Positions 44,283-52,520 of a stretch of DNA of 64,000 nt are shown here, in pieces. The translations under genes were made by a program, and so were the position numbers. The notes under the pieces are model-generated. The model saw only the letters and a program-made list of their open reading frames with translations, did no database searches and was not told where the DNA came from. Positions within the stretch are counted from its first letter, which is position 1. Each line of letters begins with the position of its first letter. This DNA is from CAZVLE01 sp964627855 (GTDB taxonomy: Bacteria; Bacillota; Dethiobacteria; DTU022). The DNA lies in assembly GCA_964627855.1 (NCBI GenBank), contig CAZVLE010000098.1:17793-81792 (forward strand). Direction: 5' to 3'.

Positions 44283-45371
44283 TTGAATGAAATAGAAAGG
44301 GCTCTAATGCATGGTCTTTTTGTCCATTTACATCATAATATTGATCAAGCAATCGACTTCAGCATTTTTAAGGAATTAAACAGGCAGGTTAGTAAAGTTT
44401 CGCCCGGTAGTTTATTGATTGGCCCTGATGCCAATGACGATGCTGCTGTTTTTCAGATGCCTGGAGACAACGGTCTATGCGTTGCTAAGATGGAGAGCCA
44501 TTGCTCTCCCTGTGTACCACGCCCCTATGACAGCGCAGCGACAGGAGCTGGTGGAGCAATGCGAGATGTAGTTGCCATGGGGGGGCGTCCCTTGTTTTTA
44601 CTGGATTTTATCGGTACAAGGCCCTTAGATGAAAAAGTTCTGGTTGGCCCATGCGGCTTTAATGGTGAATGCAGTTGCGGTCAATGCGAAACGATGACCA
44701 GCGGTGACAGGATCAACCTGATCGTCAAGGGTATTAGAGATATGTGTGAAGCTATGAGTGTATTTGTCGTCGGTGGAGGTCTTTCGACATCTTTTAGCGA
44801 TATTGTTCCTGCGGTAGTAGCTGCAGTTATTGGAAGGTTGGTTGCTGAAAAGCCGCTGACCAAACCGGCAAAAAATGCCGGTGATCGCTTAATTATCCTT
44901 GGAGAAACCGGTAATGATGGAAACGACACCCTCTATCGGGCCGGCCTGGCCAAGGTGATGCGTCCGGCAAAAGCTTTATTTGATGAAGAGAGAGCAACCA
45001 TGGAAGCAGCTCTGGCTGCAGTTAAAACTGCTAAAATTAACGCCTGTTCAGATCTTGGTGCTGCCGGTATCGGTGCTGCCGTCAGTGAATCCGTGCGTTT
45101 CGGCGGCTTAGGGGCTGAGATTGACCTTTCACTGGTACCAGTTAAAATAGATGGGTTAACCCCTGAAGAAACCTTAATTTGTGAAACACAGGCTCGCATG
45201 CTTTTCCAGGTTGCACCTGAACACTGTGCAGAAGTAATTGAAGCAGCAGCAGCACAGGGAGTAGCCACCGCTGACATCGGAGAAATCACTTCTGACAAAA
45301 AAGCGGTTTTTTATTATGATGGGAGAGAAGTAGCTTCCATCCCACATGAACTACCGAAGAATTTCTTTTAG
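44283..45371 (+). CDS. AIR synthase/PurL-related protein with cysteine cluster
   Basis: A 362-residue protein of the PurM/PurL/SelD/HypE superfamily. PDSAATGAGGAMRDVVAMGG-type text (here DSAATGAGGAMRDVVAMGG) matches the nucleotide-binding loop of FGAM synthase II, and the C-terminal half is the AIRS-C fold. An insert reading GPCGFNGECSCGQC (residues about 126-139) holds four cysteines, not part of normal PurL. It lacks the length of PurL (700+ aa), so a purine-synthesis role is unlikely. TTG start after GAGGAGGG; a TATAAT box lies at 44248-44253. Function unknown. Confidence 0.75.
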   Translation: MNEIERALMHGLFVHLHHNIDQAIDFSIFKELNRQVSKVSPGSLLIGPDANDDAAVFQMPGDNGLCVAKMESHCSPCVPRPYDSAATGAGGAMRDVVAMGGRPLFLLDFIGTRPLDEKVLVGPCGFNGECSCGQCETMTSGDRINLIVKGIRDMCEAMSVFVVGGGLSTSFSDIVPAVVAAVIGRLVAEKPLTKPAKNAGDRLIILGETGNDGNDTLYRAGLAKVMRPAKALFDEERATMEAALAAVKTAKINACSDLGAAGIGAAVSESVRFGGLGAEIDLSLVPVKIDGLTPEETLICETQARMLFQVAPEHCAEVIEAAAAQGVATADIGEITSDKKAVFYYDGREVASIPHELPKNFF

Positions 45372-45451
45372 CCTGCCTTTTGAAAGTATGTAGTTTGTCT
45401 AACCATGATAACCTCTAATAAAAAGCTGGATGTGAGGAGGTTGAAAATTGT

Positions 45452-45964
45452 ATGAACCCTAAAGTAGTCATAATACCACTGGTATTCTTCATTATGATCA
45501 TATCAGTAGTTACATTGTTTGGATCAAGATCAACAATACAACCCAGGCAAACTGATCTGGCTCAGCAAACAGTTGTTGAAGAAGAGGTTGAAAAAGTAAG
45601 CACTATCGCCTGGGGAGACGGGGGAACTTATAGCGGAATGCTTGAAGATGGAAAACCACATGGTAAGGGAAAGTGGCTCCACCCTGATGGTTATTACTAT
45701 GATGGAGAATGGATAAACGGTGATATGGCAAATCCGGAAAAAATGATCATGCCGGATGGGAAGCCTTTCACACCAATTTCCCCTGGTTCTGATGAAGACA
45801 TTAAAATAGGGGAAGAATTACTAGTTATACCGGGGATGTATGACTTTAAAGAATCTGTCAAAGAAGAAATTGAACAGAGAATAACCGATAGCCAGGATAA
45901 AATTAAAATTCCTGTTATACCTGAACACAAAATAGATTTTGACCTGGATAAGTTTTTATACTGA
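45452..45964 (+). CDS. Membrane-anchored MORN-repeat protein
   Basis: A 170-residue protein: one N-terminal membrane helix (about 5-24), then a linker and two MORN repeats (about 53-95: GGTYSGMLEDGKPHGKGKW, then DGYYYDGEWINGDM), then an acidic C-terminal part (residues 110-170). The repeats would be outside the cytoplasm. GAGGAGG precedes ATG at 11 bases. It lies 215 bases upstream of the MORN-tailed kinase on the same strand, so a common function is likely but unproven. Confidence 0.75.
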   Translation: MNPKVVIIPLVFFIMIISVVTLFGSRSTIQPRQTDLAQQTVVEEEVEKVSTIAWGDGGTYSGMLEDGKPHGKGKWLHPDGYYYDGEWINGDMANPEKMIMPDGKPFTPISPGSDEDIKIGEELLVIPGMYDFKESVKEEIEQRITDSQDKIKIPVIPEHKIDFDLDKFLY

Positions 45965-46179
45965 CATAAACCATGCAACAGTAAAATCTTATTTCAATAT
46001 ATTTTTCAGTGAACTAATCGTCAACCGACACACACACTATTCTGAGTTACTAAATTTTTTATGCTCGATACAGATATAATAATGGCAGGATTAGCTGATG
46101 ATTTGTCAAATACTATTGAGAAAGCCCGGAATAAAATAACGGGGATAGATATATAGTTCTAACATTGGGGTGAGATTAA

Positions 46180-47979
46180 ATGGATTACAAGGAGCTGTGC
46201 ATAAACTGCTTTGCAATACAAGGTGATGCTAAAATATGTCCTAAATGCGGGTATCATGGAGAGGAAGAGAGCGGACCAACACCATACCTGAAACCAGGCA
46301 CTATTCTGGAAAATAAATATCTGATCGGTCAAATCCTCGGTCAGGGAGGGTTCGGTATTACATACCTGGCCTGGGATATAAACCTGGGTGTCAAGCTGGC
46401 TATCAAAGAGTACTTTCCACAACAATTTGCAGCCCGTGAAAACGGCAAGACCATGGTTAGCATTTTTTCAGGCAGCCTTGGCAATCATTATAGCTACGGG
46501 CTCGAAAAATTTCTACTGGAAGCACGAACACTGGCCCAGTTTGAAGGCCACCCCAACATAGTTTCAGTTCGTGATTACTTTCAGGCTAACAATACCGCCT
46601 ATTTTGTCATGAGCTATGTTGAAGGTTTAACTCTCAAAGAATACCTTAACAATGCCGGGGGAACAATACCTTACCAACAGGCAAAAAATCTGATTATGCC
46701 GGTACTGGACGCCCTTAAAGCAGTTCATGCAGTTAATGTTCTGCACCGTGATATTAGCCCTGATAATATCTTTATTAACGAAAAAGGACAGATTGTGCTA
46801 TTGGATTTTGGCTCAGCCCGTCAGGCATTCTCCGATAAAGGGAAAAGTCTCTCCATCATACTTAAACCTGGGTATGCCCCTGAAGAACAATACCGCAGTA
46901 AAGGAAACCAGGGACCATGGACTGACATTTACGCATTAGCCGCTACCCTGTATCGTCTTATAACCGGCTGGCAACCCCCTGAAGCCCTTGAACGTTTAAC
47001 CGATGATAAGCTTGTGCCACCCAGCCGAATTGGCGCGGATATTGATGAAACTGAAGAACAGGCTATTTTAAAAGCTCTGTCAGTACGAGCTGAGGATCGC
47101 TATCAAAGAGTGGAGGACTTCCAAGCAGCCCTTTTGGGAGGTGAAAAACCAGCAGGCTTTGTCCCTCCCCCAATTCAACCGGAACAGCCTGACCGGATGG
47201 TAAGCGAACCTTCACCTTCAATAGAAACACAACCACCTCCTTTAGGATATGCTACCCCCCCTGTAGAGCCGAAAGGCGATAAAAAAAAGATCGCCGGCAT
47301 TTTAATAGGCTTGGCAGCACTACTAATCGCAGGCATAGCAATCCTGGCCCTGGTATCATCAGGGCTGCTGTCTGAACAGCCAGCTGCCCTAGTTGAAGAA
47401 CCGGAGGAAACAATTGAAAACGTTGAAGAAGCAGCCGAAATAGAGGCAATAACTGAAGAGGAAGATGAAATTATAACTGATGAGGACGATCTAGAATTGA
47501 TCGAAGAAATTGTTGAAGATACAGAAGAAGTTGCTGCTAGTGAAGAGACAGTAACCCCTGCTAAAGCAGAAGAAACCCCTAGCGAAGCTCCGGTAGCCGT
47601 GGTTGAAGAAATCACAGACACCAGCGGACTGATCGAAGGAGTAGTAACCCTTCAGGGAGGAACCTACACAGGCCAGTTATTGAACGGTAAACCACACGGG
47701 ACTGGTATGTGGTTGGATCATACCGGAAATAAATACTTTGGTCAGTGGAAAGACGGTGCACCAAATGGACCTGGTGAAAGAAGCTGGGCTAATGGTGATT
47801 TTTATAAAGGCTCTGTGGCTAACTGGAAACCACATGGACATGGTACCATGATCTGGGCGGACGGCTTGAAATATGAAGGCGGCTTCAAAAACGGCCTGCG
47901 ACACGGCATGGGAAAACTAATCTATCCTGACGGAAAAATAAGAGAATACGAGTGGCACGAAGGCGAAGTTAAAAATTGA
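46180..47979 (+). CDS. Membrane Ser/Thr protein kinase with zinc ribbon and MORN ectodomain (kinase 2)
   Basis: A 599-residue kinase: zinc ribbon at 7-23 (C7, C10, C20, C23), kinase domain about 47-320 with GQGGFGITY (54-62), Lys76 in LAIKEYFP, HRDISPDN (about 188), DFGSAR (about 208) and GYAPEEQY; proline-rich linker; membrane helix about 369-392; then a very acidic stretch and four MORN repeats (about 490-597, for example GKPHGTGMW, GLRHGMGKL). All catalytic residues are present. GGGGTGAG precedes ATG at 5 bases. The core is closely related to kinase 1 at 22212-23870; the ectodomain is unrelated to it and instead resembles the small MORN protein just upstream. Confidence 0.9.
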   Translation: MDYKELCINCFAIQGDAKICPKCGYHGEEESGPTPYLKPGTILENKYLIGQILGQGGFGITYLAWDINLGVKLAIKEYFPQQFAARENGKTMVSIFSGSLGNHYSYGLEKFLLEARTLAQFEGHPNIVSVRDYFQANNTAYFVMSYVEGLTLKEYLNNAGGTIPYQQAKNLIMPVLDALKAVHAVNVLHRDISPDNIFINEKGQIVLLDFGSARQAFSDKGKSLSIILKPGYAPEEQYRSKGNQGPWTDIYALAATLYRLITGWQPPEALERLTDDKLVPPSRIGADIDETEEQAILKALSVRAEDRYQRVEDFQAALLGGEKPAGFVPPPIQPEQPDRMVSEPSPSIETQPPPLGYATPPVEPKGDKKKIAGILIGLAALLIAGIAILALVSSGLLSEQPAALVEEPEETIENVEEAAEIEAITEEEDEIITDEDDLELIEEIVEDTEEVAASEETVTPAKAEETPSEAPVAVVEEITDTSGLIEGVVTLQGGTYTGQLLNGKPHGTGMWLDHTGNKYFGQWKDGAPNGPGERSWANGDFYKGSVANWKPHGHGTMIWADGLKYEGGFKNGLRHGMGKLIYPDGKIREYEWHEGEVKN

Positions 47980-48055
47980 CAGAATATCAGCATCAGGCAT
48001 TAAAGAATACGATGCATTGGATTATCTGATAGAATACAATATTTCTAAATTTTTT

Positions 48056-48113
48056 ATGGGCAGCGCGGGGGCATAGGAACAACCGTACTCTTGAACTATA
48101 ACTGAGCAGTTAC
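48056..48113 (+). repeat. Dispersed intergenic repeat, copy B (right part)
   Basis: ATGGGCAGCGCGGG through CTTGAACTATAACTGAGCAGTTAC matches the right half of copy C (51310-51367) and the right end of copy A. It ends 37 bases before the preferred deacetylase start, in the 171-base gap after kinase 2. Confidence 0.55.
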
Positions 48114-48150
48114 ATTTGCCTTAATATTGTTTGAATGAGGAATGATCAAA

Positions 48151-48930
48151 ATGCACGGAGAGGATCTATTGAAGCCAGGTTATTGTGACTACCTACCCCT
48201 GCCGGATCTGCTAAAAGCCGAAAATCTTCTTGTTGTACAACCTCACCCTGATGACCTGGAAATTGGTGCCGGTGCTACTGTAGCCCGTATGGCCCAGGCT
48301 GGAACAAAAGTTACCTGCATCACGGTCACCGATGGCTCTGTAGGCACTTACAATCCTAACATCAAACCGGAAGCGCTGGTAACGACAAGGCGCAAAGAAG
48401 CAACAGACTCTGCCGCCATTCTGGGCATTGATAACTTGCAATGGCTTGATTACCCGGATGGCGGTACACTACCTTACGAAAAGGTTAGGGCTGATTTAAC
48501 CCGTGTTATCCGCACGATTAAGCCAGACGCCATATTGGTTTGTGATCCCTGGTTGCCATACGAAGTCCATACTGATCATATTCGCACAGGCCTGGCCGCG
48601 GCTGAAGCAGGTTTTCTTTCGAACATGCCCCTGTTTTGCCCCGAAGATCTAAATAGTGGCCTGGAACCTCATGGGATCGACTGCTTTGCCTTCTACTATA
48701 CTGCTTATCCAAACACAGTTATTGATGTAAGTGAATCATGGGATAAAAAACTGCGGGCCATTGATTGTCATAAAAGTCAGTTTTCCAATGATCAGGCAGA
48801 AATGTTGAAAGCTTTTTTAACAGCCAAAGCCAGAGAACAAGCTGCAGGAATTGATTGCTCCCTTGTTGAGTCGTTCAAAGTTTTATCTGCTCTTCATCTG
48901 CATATTTTTGAGCAAGCATGGCAGTGCTAA
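48151..48930 (+). CDS. PIG-L/LmbE family deacetylase
   Basis: Zinc-dependent N-acetylglucosamine-type deacetylase (259 aa). Metal motif QPHPDDLEIGAGA (P-H-P-D-D-x-E, about 33-45) and HTDHIRTG (about 148-155) are intact. Family members deacetylate sugar-linked lipids or small thiols (bacillithiol, mycothiol) or antibiotics. ATG at 48151 has GAGGA nine bases upstream; ATG at 48142 is too close to that site. A single gene; substrate cannot be told from context. Confidence 0.85.
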   Translation: MHGEDLLKPGYCDYLPLPDLLKAENLLVVQPHPDDLEIGAGATVARMAQAGTKVTCITVTDGSVGTYNPNIKPEALVTTRRKEATDSAAILGIDNLQWLDYPDGGTLPYEKVRADLTRVIRTIKPDAILVCDPWLPYEVHTDHIRTGLAAAEAGFLSNMPLFCPEDLNSGLEPHGIDCFAFYYTAYPNTVIDVSESWDKKLRAIDCHKSQFSNDQAEMLKAFLTAKAREQAAGIDCSLVESFKVLSALHLHIFEQAWQC

Positions 48931-49020
48931 ATAATATTGATTTTTTTCCGGCCTGAAAATCTTATCATAGAAAGAAGAACAATAATTTGATGGGATTTTT
49001 ATTTATTAATAACCATTCAA

Positions 49021-49686
49021 CTAATCGTCTCCACCGGAAAAACGATCACTGGTCAATTGAAGCTGAAAAATATAATTATAAATTGTTTCCATCACGTTGT
49101 CAGTTAGATCCTGGTAATCAATAGCCAGACCCACCATGCCTTTTTCACTTATGCTGTCAGTCCTGATAATTTTCCCTTTAACGATTATATCTGGTTCGCC
49201 TGGCATGCTTATAGACAAATTCAAAACGAGGCCTTCCTTGATTACCGGTTGTAATTCCGTCAGGGCATAGCAACCCGTTAAAGAAAAGTCATTTACGCGA
49301 CCAGAACCTTTCAGTTCACCTGCCCTGTATTTAAAGGGAAGATCTACGGCAAAACGGGAGAAGCGGCGAAGTGATGTTTTGTTAATTTTTTTAGGTTTGC
49401 TGCAAACAAGCAAAGGTGTTTTCCCCTGGCGAACTTCAATCACAAACACATTGGTCACGTAAGCTTCTTTCTTGTGATCATCAATCCTCCTCAGTGTTAA
49501 TTCCTGGCTTTCCCGAAAAGATACAGGACTATTGTCTACAATGGGTGCATGCAAAACTAGATAAGTTCCTTCAAGATCTTCTAAACGAGAACTAGATTTT
49601 TTTACAAATCCATAGTCATCTACATACTCAAGAGTAACCCGGCAACCGGGTGGGAAAACTTTTTCAATCATTTCCGCCTGTGTCAT
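49021..49686 (-). CDS. PilZ domain c-di-GMP binding protein (YcgR-like)
   Basis: A 221-residue protein: an N-terminal YcgR-type domain (about 1-105, including TYLVLHAPIVDNSPV) and a C-terminal PilZ domain with RRFSRFAVDLPFKY (RxxxR) and VNDFSLTGCYALTE (D/N-x-S-x-x-G). Both binding motifs are complete, so c-di-GMP binding is expected; the target in motility or envelope control is not shown. AAGGAGG precedes ATG. No diguanylate cyclase is in the window. Confidence 0.88.
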   Translation of the reverse strand: MTQAEMIEKVFPPGCRVTLEYVDDYGFVKKSSSRLEDLEGTYLVLHAPIVDNSPVSFRESQELTLRRIDDHKKEAYVTNVFVIEVRQGKTPLLVCSKPKKINKTSLRRFSRFAVDLPFKYRAGELKGSGRVNDFSLTGCYALTELQPVIKEGLVLNLSISMPGEPDIIVKGKIIRTDSISEKGMVGLAIDYQDLTDNVMETIYNYIFQLQLTSDRFSGGDD

Positions 49687-49771
49687 CGCTTCAGCCTCCT
49701 TTTTTTGACTTCTCCAAATAGAGTAAAATTCCTGCTTATTTTGTATCGCACTTTTGAAAAGATATTAAATT

Positions 49772-51118
49772 CTATCTCAAAGGTATCCCCTGGCTTTTTA
49801 GTTCCCGGCTTAGTAAAAGATAAGTAACCAGAAAAGCCAGCAAATCGCTAACGGGCCTCGAAAGCCAGACTCCATCCAAACCTAATAAGAAACTGAAAGT
49901 TATCAGCAGCGGTATAAAAAGTATTACTTCTCGCAAAATTGAGAGCACTAAAGATGGCATGCCTTTGCCGATCCCCTGGAAGTAAGTGGCAAAAACCACC
50001 TGGGCGCCGACAAGGGGGAACATAATCACCATGATTCGCAAAGCATGACTCCCTAACTCGATCAATTCAGGTTCCCTGGTAAAAATGCTTAGCAAGTGGT
50101 CAGGCCAAATATAATAGACGATACCAAAAAAAGATGCGATGATGACACTTATCATAACCCCCTTAATTAAGGCTTCACGAATACGAAGCATTTTACCAGA
50201 ACCAAAGTTGAAACCAATAATCGGCATCAGGCCCTGTGCGATACCAACAACCGGCATCAGGGCAAACATGAAAAGGCGAAAGATTAATCCTAAAGCAGCA
50301 ATAGCGAGATACCCATGTGCAGCAAGAATGTTGTTGGCAATGATAAGGGACATATTGGTTGATATTTGCAGCACCATTGCCGGAAACCCGATGATGTAAA
50401 TTTTGCGGATAATATCGTAACTGGGCAAAAGACAGCGCAGGGTTATCTTGATTTCACCTTTACCGGAAAGAAAATAGTGGAGCATGACAGCCACGCCAAC
50501 AATCTTGGCCAAAACAGTAGCTACTGCAGCGCCCCGGACACCCATTCCGAGCAAAAAAATAAAAATTGGATCAAGGACGATATTTATTACTGCTGAAATA
50601 ACCATCACATACATTGAGAGCTTTGGGTTGCCTTCTCCCCTGACCACATTATTAAGACCCATGATCAGAAAAAACATCGCCGACCCTGAGGTGATGACAA
50701 CTACATAATCACCGGTCAAAACCAATATTTCAGGGGTAGCACCGAAAAACAATAGAAGATGTTCAAGAAAATAAAAACCGGCCAAAGCAAATAGGATGCC
50801 ATAAAATAACGAAAGGCTGATAACCTGTCCAACTGCCCGTGTTGCCACATCCCTTTGTCCCGCACCAAGCGAACGGGAAATCAATGATGCAGCACCGACA
50901 CCTGTCCCGATACCAAGCGCCCCCAGGAGCATCTGGAAGGGGAAGGCAATTGAAAGAGCGGCTATTGCTTCACTCCCCAGCATGCCGACAAAAATTGTAT
51001 CGACAATATTATAGGTGGCCATAACCAGCATGCCGGTCGTGGCAGGCAGAGAAAACTTTAACAATAGCTTACCGATACTTTCTTCGCCCATCTGAGCAGC
51101 TTGATTATGTACCGCCAT
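49772..51118 (-). CDS. MATE family efflux transporter
   Basis: Multi-antimicrobial extrusion carrier (448 aa) with about 12 membrane helices. The start (MGEESIGKLLLKFSLPATTGML) and the VDTIFVGMLGSEAIAALSIAFP segment are typical of MATE/DinF-like carriers that export cationic drugs using sodium or proton gradients. ATG at 51118 has GGGAGG at 8 bases; the frame from 51193 adds a long basic leader without a site. It lies 85 bases from the PilZ gene on the same strand. Confidence 0.88.
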   Translation of the reverse strand: MAVHNQAAQMGEESIGKLLLKFSLPATTGMLVMATYNIVDTIFVGMLGSEAIAALSIAFPFQMLLGALGIGTGVGAASLISRSLGAGQRDVATRAVGQVISLSLFYGILFALAGFYFLEHLLLFFGATPEILVLTGDYVVVITSGSAMFFLIMGLNNVVRGEGNPKLSMYVMVISAVINIVLDPIFIFLLGMGVRGAAVATVLAKIVGVAVMLHYFLSGKGEIKITLRCLLPSYDIIRKIYIIGFPAMVLQISTNMSLIIANNILAAHGYLAIAALGLIFRLFMFALMPVVGIAQGLMPIIGFNFGSGKMLRIREALIKGVMISVIIASFFGIVYYIWPDHLLSIFTREPELIELGSHALRIMVIMFPLVGAQVVFATYFQGIGKGMPSLVLSILREVILFIPLLITFSFLLGLDGVWLSRPVSDLLAFLVTYLLLSRELKSQGIPLR

Positions 51119-51225
51119 TATGACTCCCTCCCGGCGCTTAGCCTTCCATAGCAGACATGGCTCTATTCTATTCTTTATATCAATAAGGGACAAGGCTTGT
51201 AACTAAACTATAAAAAGTATGTAAA

Positions 51226-51367
51226 TGCTCAGCCTGGAATATGACAATAATGATTACCCCTTCCAAGGTATCCACGCTGCCCATAAATTCGTAGGACCAG
51301 CTTAAGTATATGGGCAGCCCGGGCACTTTTGAACAGCCATACCCTTAAACTATAGCTGAACAGTTAT
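51226..51367 (+). repeat. Dispersed intergenic repeat, copy C (longest)
   Basis: From TGCTCAGCCTGGAATATGACA to TATAGCTGAACAGTTAT, with an internal hairpin: GCTGCCCATA (51276-51285) and TATGGGCAGC (51309-51318), 10 bp perfect, 23-base loop. Ends match copies A and B. It occupies the 344-base gap 51119-51462 upstream of the HAD gene; nothing else there is recognisable. Confidence 0.7.
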
Positions 51368-51462
51368 AATAATATTATCTCAAGGCAGACTTGGATGCAG
51401 GATTATAACAATTTGTGGCAAATTTTTGTTATGGGAATAAATTAATCTTCGGAGGCTAAATA

Positions 51463-52116
51463 TTGGCAGGACCATATCTGAACGTCATCTTTGACCTGGA
51501 TGGAACATTGACAGACTCTGCCCCGGGAGTAACCAGGTCAGTGCAATATGCCCTAAAAAAATTTGCTATTGAGGCCGAGGCGGACCAACTGGAAGCATTT
51601 GTCGGACCACCATTGCAGCAGTCATTTCAAAAATTTTACGGTTTCAGTGAAGAAGATGCCGTTAAAGCAGTTTCTTATTATCGTGAATACTACAGCAAGA
51701 TCGGAATATATGAAAACCGCCTCTATAGCGGTATCCGCCCCTTGCTGCAAAATTTGAAAAGTGGTAGCAAAAAACTTTATATAGCCACTTCGAAGCCAAC
51801 TATATTTGCAAAAAAGGTTCTGGCGCATTTTGAAATTGATTGTTTTTTTAGCATGATAGTCGGTAGTAACCTTGACGGAACCAGGGTCAACAAGGCAGAG
51901 ATTCTGGAATACCTGATTCAGCAACTCAATACTATGGACCTGAATAAGACAGTGATGGTCGGTGACCGCAAATATGATATTATCGGAGCTCATGTCAGCA
52001 ACCTGGATTCAATTGCAGTCACTTACGGCTATGGTTCTCGGGAAGAATTATCTGCGGAAGCGCCAACTATAATCATTAATTCGGTTTCTGAATTACAAAA
52101 TTTTTTAATACACTAA
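51463..52116 (+). CDS. HAD family hydrolase, phosphoglycolate phosphatase-like
   Basis: Haloacid-dehalogenase phosphatase (217 aa). Motif I FDLDGTLTDSAPG (about 10-22), the alpha-helical cap (about 25-95), motif II Thr/Ser in YIATSKP, and motif IV VMVGDRKYDIIGA. The set matches PGP/Gph and its relatives such as pyrophosphatase PpaX. TTG start with GGAGG at 7 bases. Substrate is probably a small phosphorylated metabolite. Followed by a convergent-free gap and the MoaD-like gene. Confidence 0.87.
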   Translation: MAGPYLNVIFDLDGTLTDSAPGVTRSVQYALKKFAIEAEADQLEAFVGPPLQQSFQKFYGFSEEDAVKAVSYYREYYSKIGIYENRLYSGIRPLLQNLKSGSKKLYIATSKPTIFAKKVLAHFEIDCFFSMIVGSNLDGTRVNKAEILEYLIQQLNTMDLNKTVMVGDRKYDIIGAHVSNLDSIAVTYGYGSREELSAEAPTIIINSVSELQNFLIH

Positions 52117-52143
52117 CCTGAACAAAATGTTGACAGATACCCG

Positions 52144-52168
52144 CCCTAATTTATTGATATAATTAGGG
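52144..52168 (+). repeat. Inverted repeat after the HAD gene
   Basis: CCCTAATT (52144-52151) and AATTAGGG (52161-52168) with a nine-base loop, followed by TGTTGTCTATTTAT. It may end HAD transcription. TTGACA at 52130-52135 and TATAAT at 52158-52163 lie in the same stretch but 22 bases apart, too far for a usual promoter. Confidence 0.4.
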
Positions 52169-52183
52169 TGTTGTCTATTTATA

Positions 52184-52205
52184 CTGTTATTATGTATAAT
52201 AACAG
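52184..52205 (+). promoter_or_regulatory. AT-rich 10-bp perfect hairpin upstream of the sulfur-carrier gene
   Basis: CTGTTATTAT, GT, ATAATAACAG form a perfect dyad 30 bases before the likely start of the MoaD-like gene. It could be an operator or 5' RNA hairpin controlling the sulfur carrier/oxidoreductase pair. Confidence 0.45.
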
Positions 52206-52235
52206 GTATATTAACAGATAAGGAGCTCGAGCCAA

Positions 52236-52481
52236 ATAGCAGAATCAATCACTATTAGATTATATCTTCCTCCCTACCTTAAAATTGTTCAGATAAATGA
52301 AGAAGGGCTGGCAAAAATCAAAGCAGGATCGACTTTAGGTGATCTTTTCAAACTGCTTAAAATCCCTTTCCCTACGGGTATCATTCATCTTTGCCGCGTT
52401 AATTATCAAAAGGAAAGTCTAAATTACAAACTAAAAGAAGGCGATACGGTCAGTTTTTTCTCGCTAATTTCAGGAGGTTAA
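52236..52481 (+). CDS. MoaD/ThiS-like sulfur-carrier protein, no standard start codon
   Basis: A small ubiquitin-like frame of 81 codons ending LISGG, the Gly-Gly tail required for thiocarboxylate formation in MoaD/ThiS proteins. Beta-grasp pattern: SITIRLYLPPYLK at the start, AGSTLGDLFKLLKIP in the middle, LKEGDTVSFFSLISGG at the end. The frame has no ATG, GTG or TTG before the conserved part; ATA at 52236 lies 10 bases after AAGGAG and is the most plausible start. Thus either non-canonical initiation or a G-to-A change. It lies 39 bases before the tungsten-type oxidoreductase gene, fitting a role in molybdopterin supply. Confidence 0.72.
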   Translation: MAESITIRLYLPPYLKIVQINEEGLAKIKAGSTLGDLFKLLKIPFPTGIIHLCRVNYQKESLNYKLKEGDTVSFFSLISGG

Positions 52482-52520
52482 CTTACTTAATCTGCCTTCC
52501 TAAGAAATGAGGCATCTTTT

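Noticed and set aside
46060..46155. 31-codon ORF before kinase 2 (MLDTDIIMAGLADDL...)
   Set aside because: No ribosome site and no sign of conservation; too weak to call.
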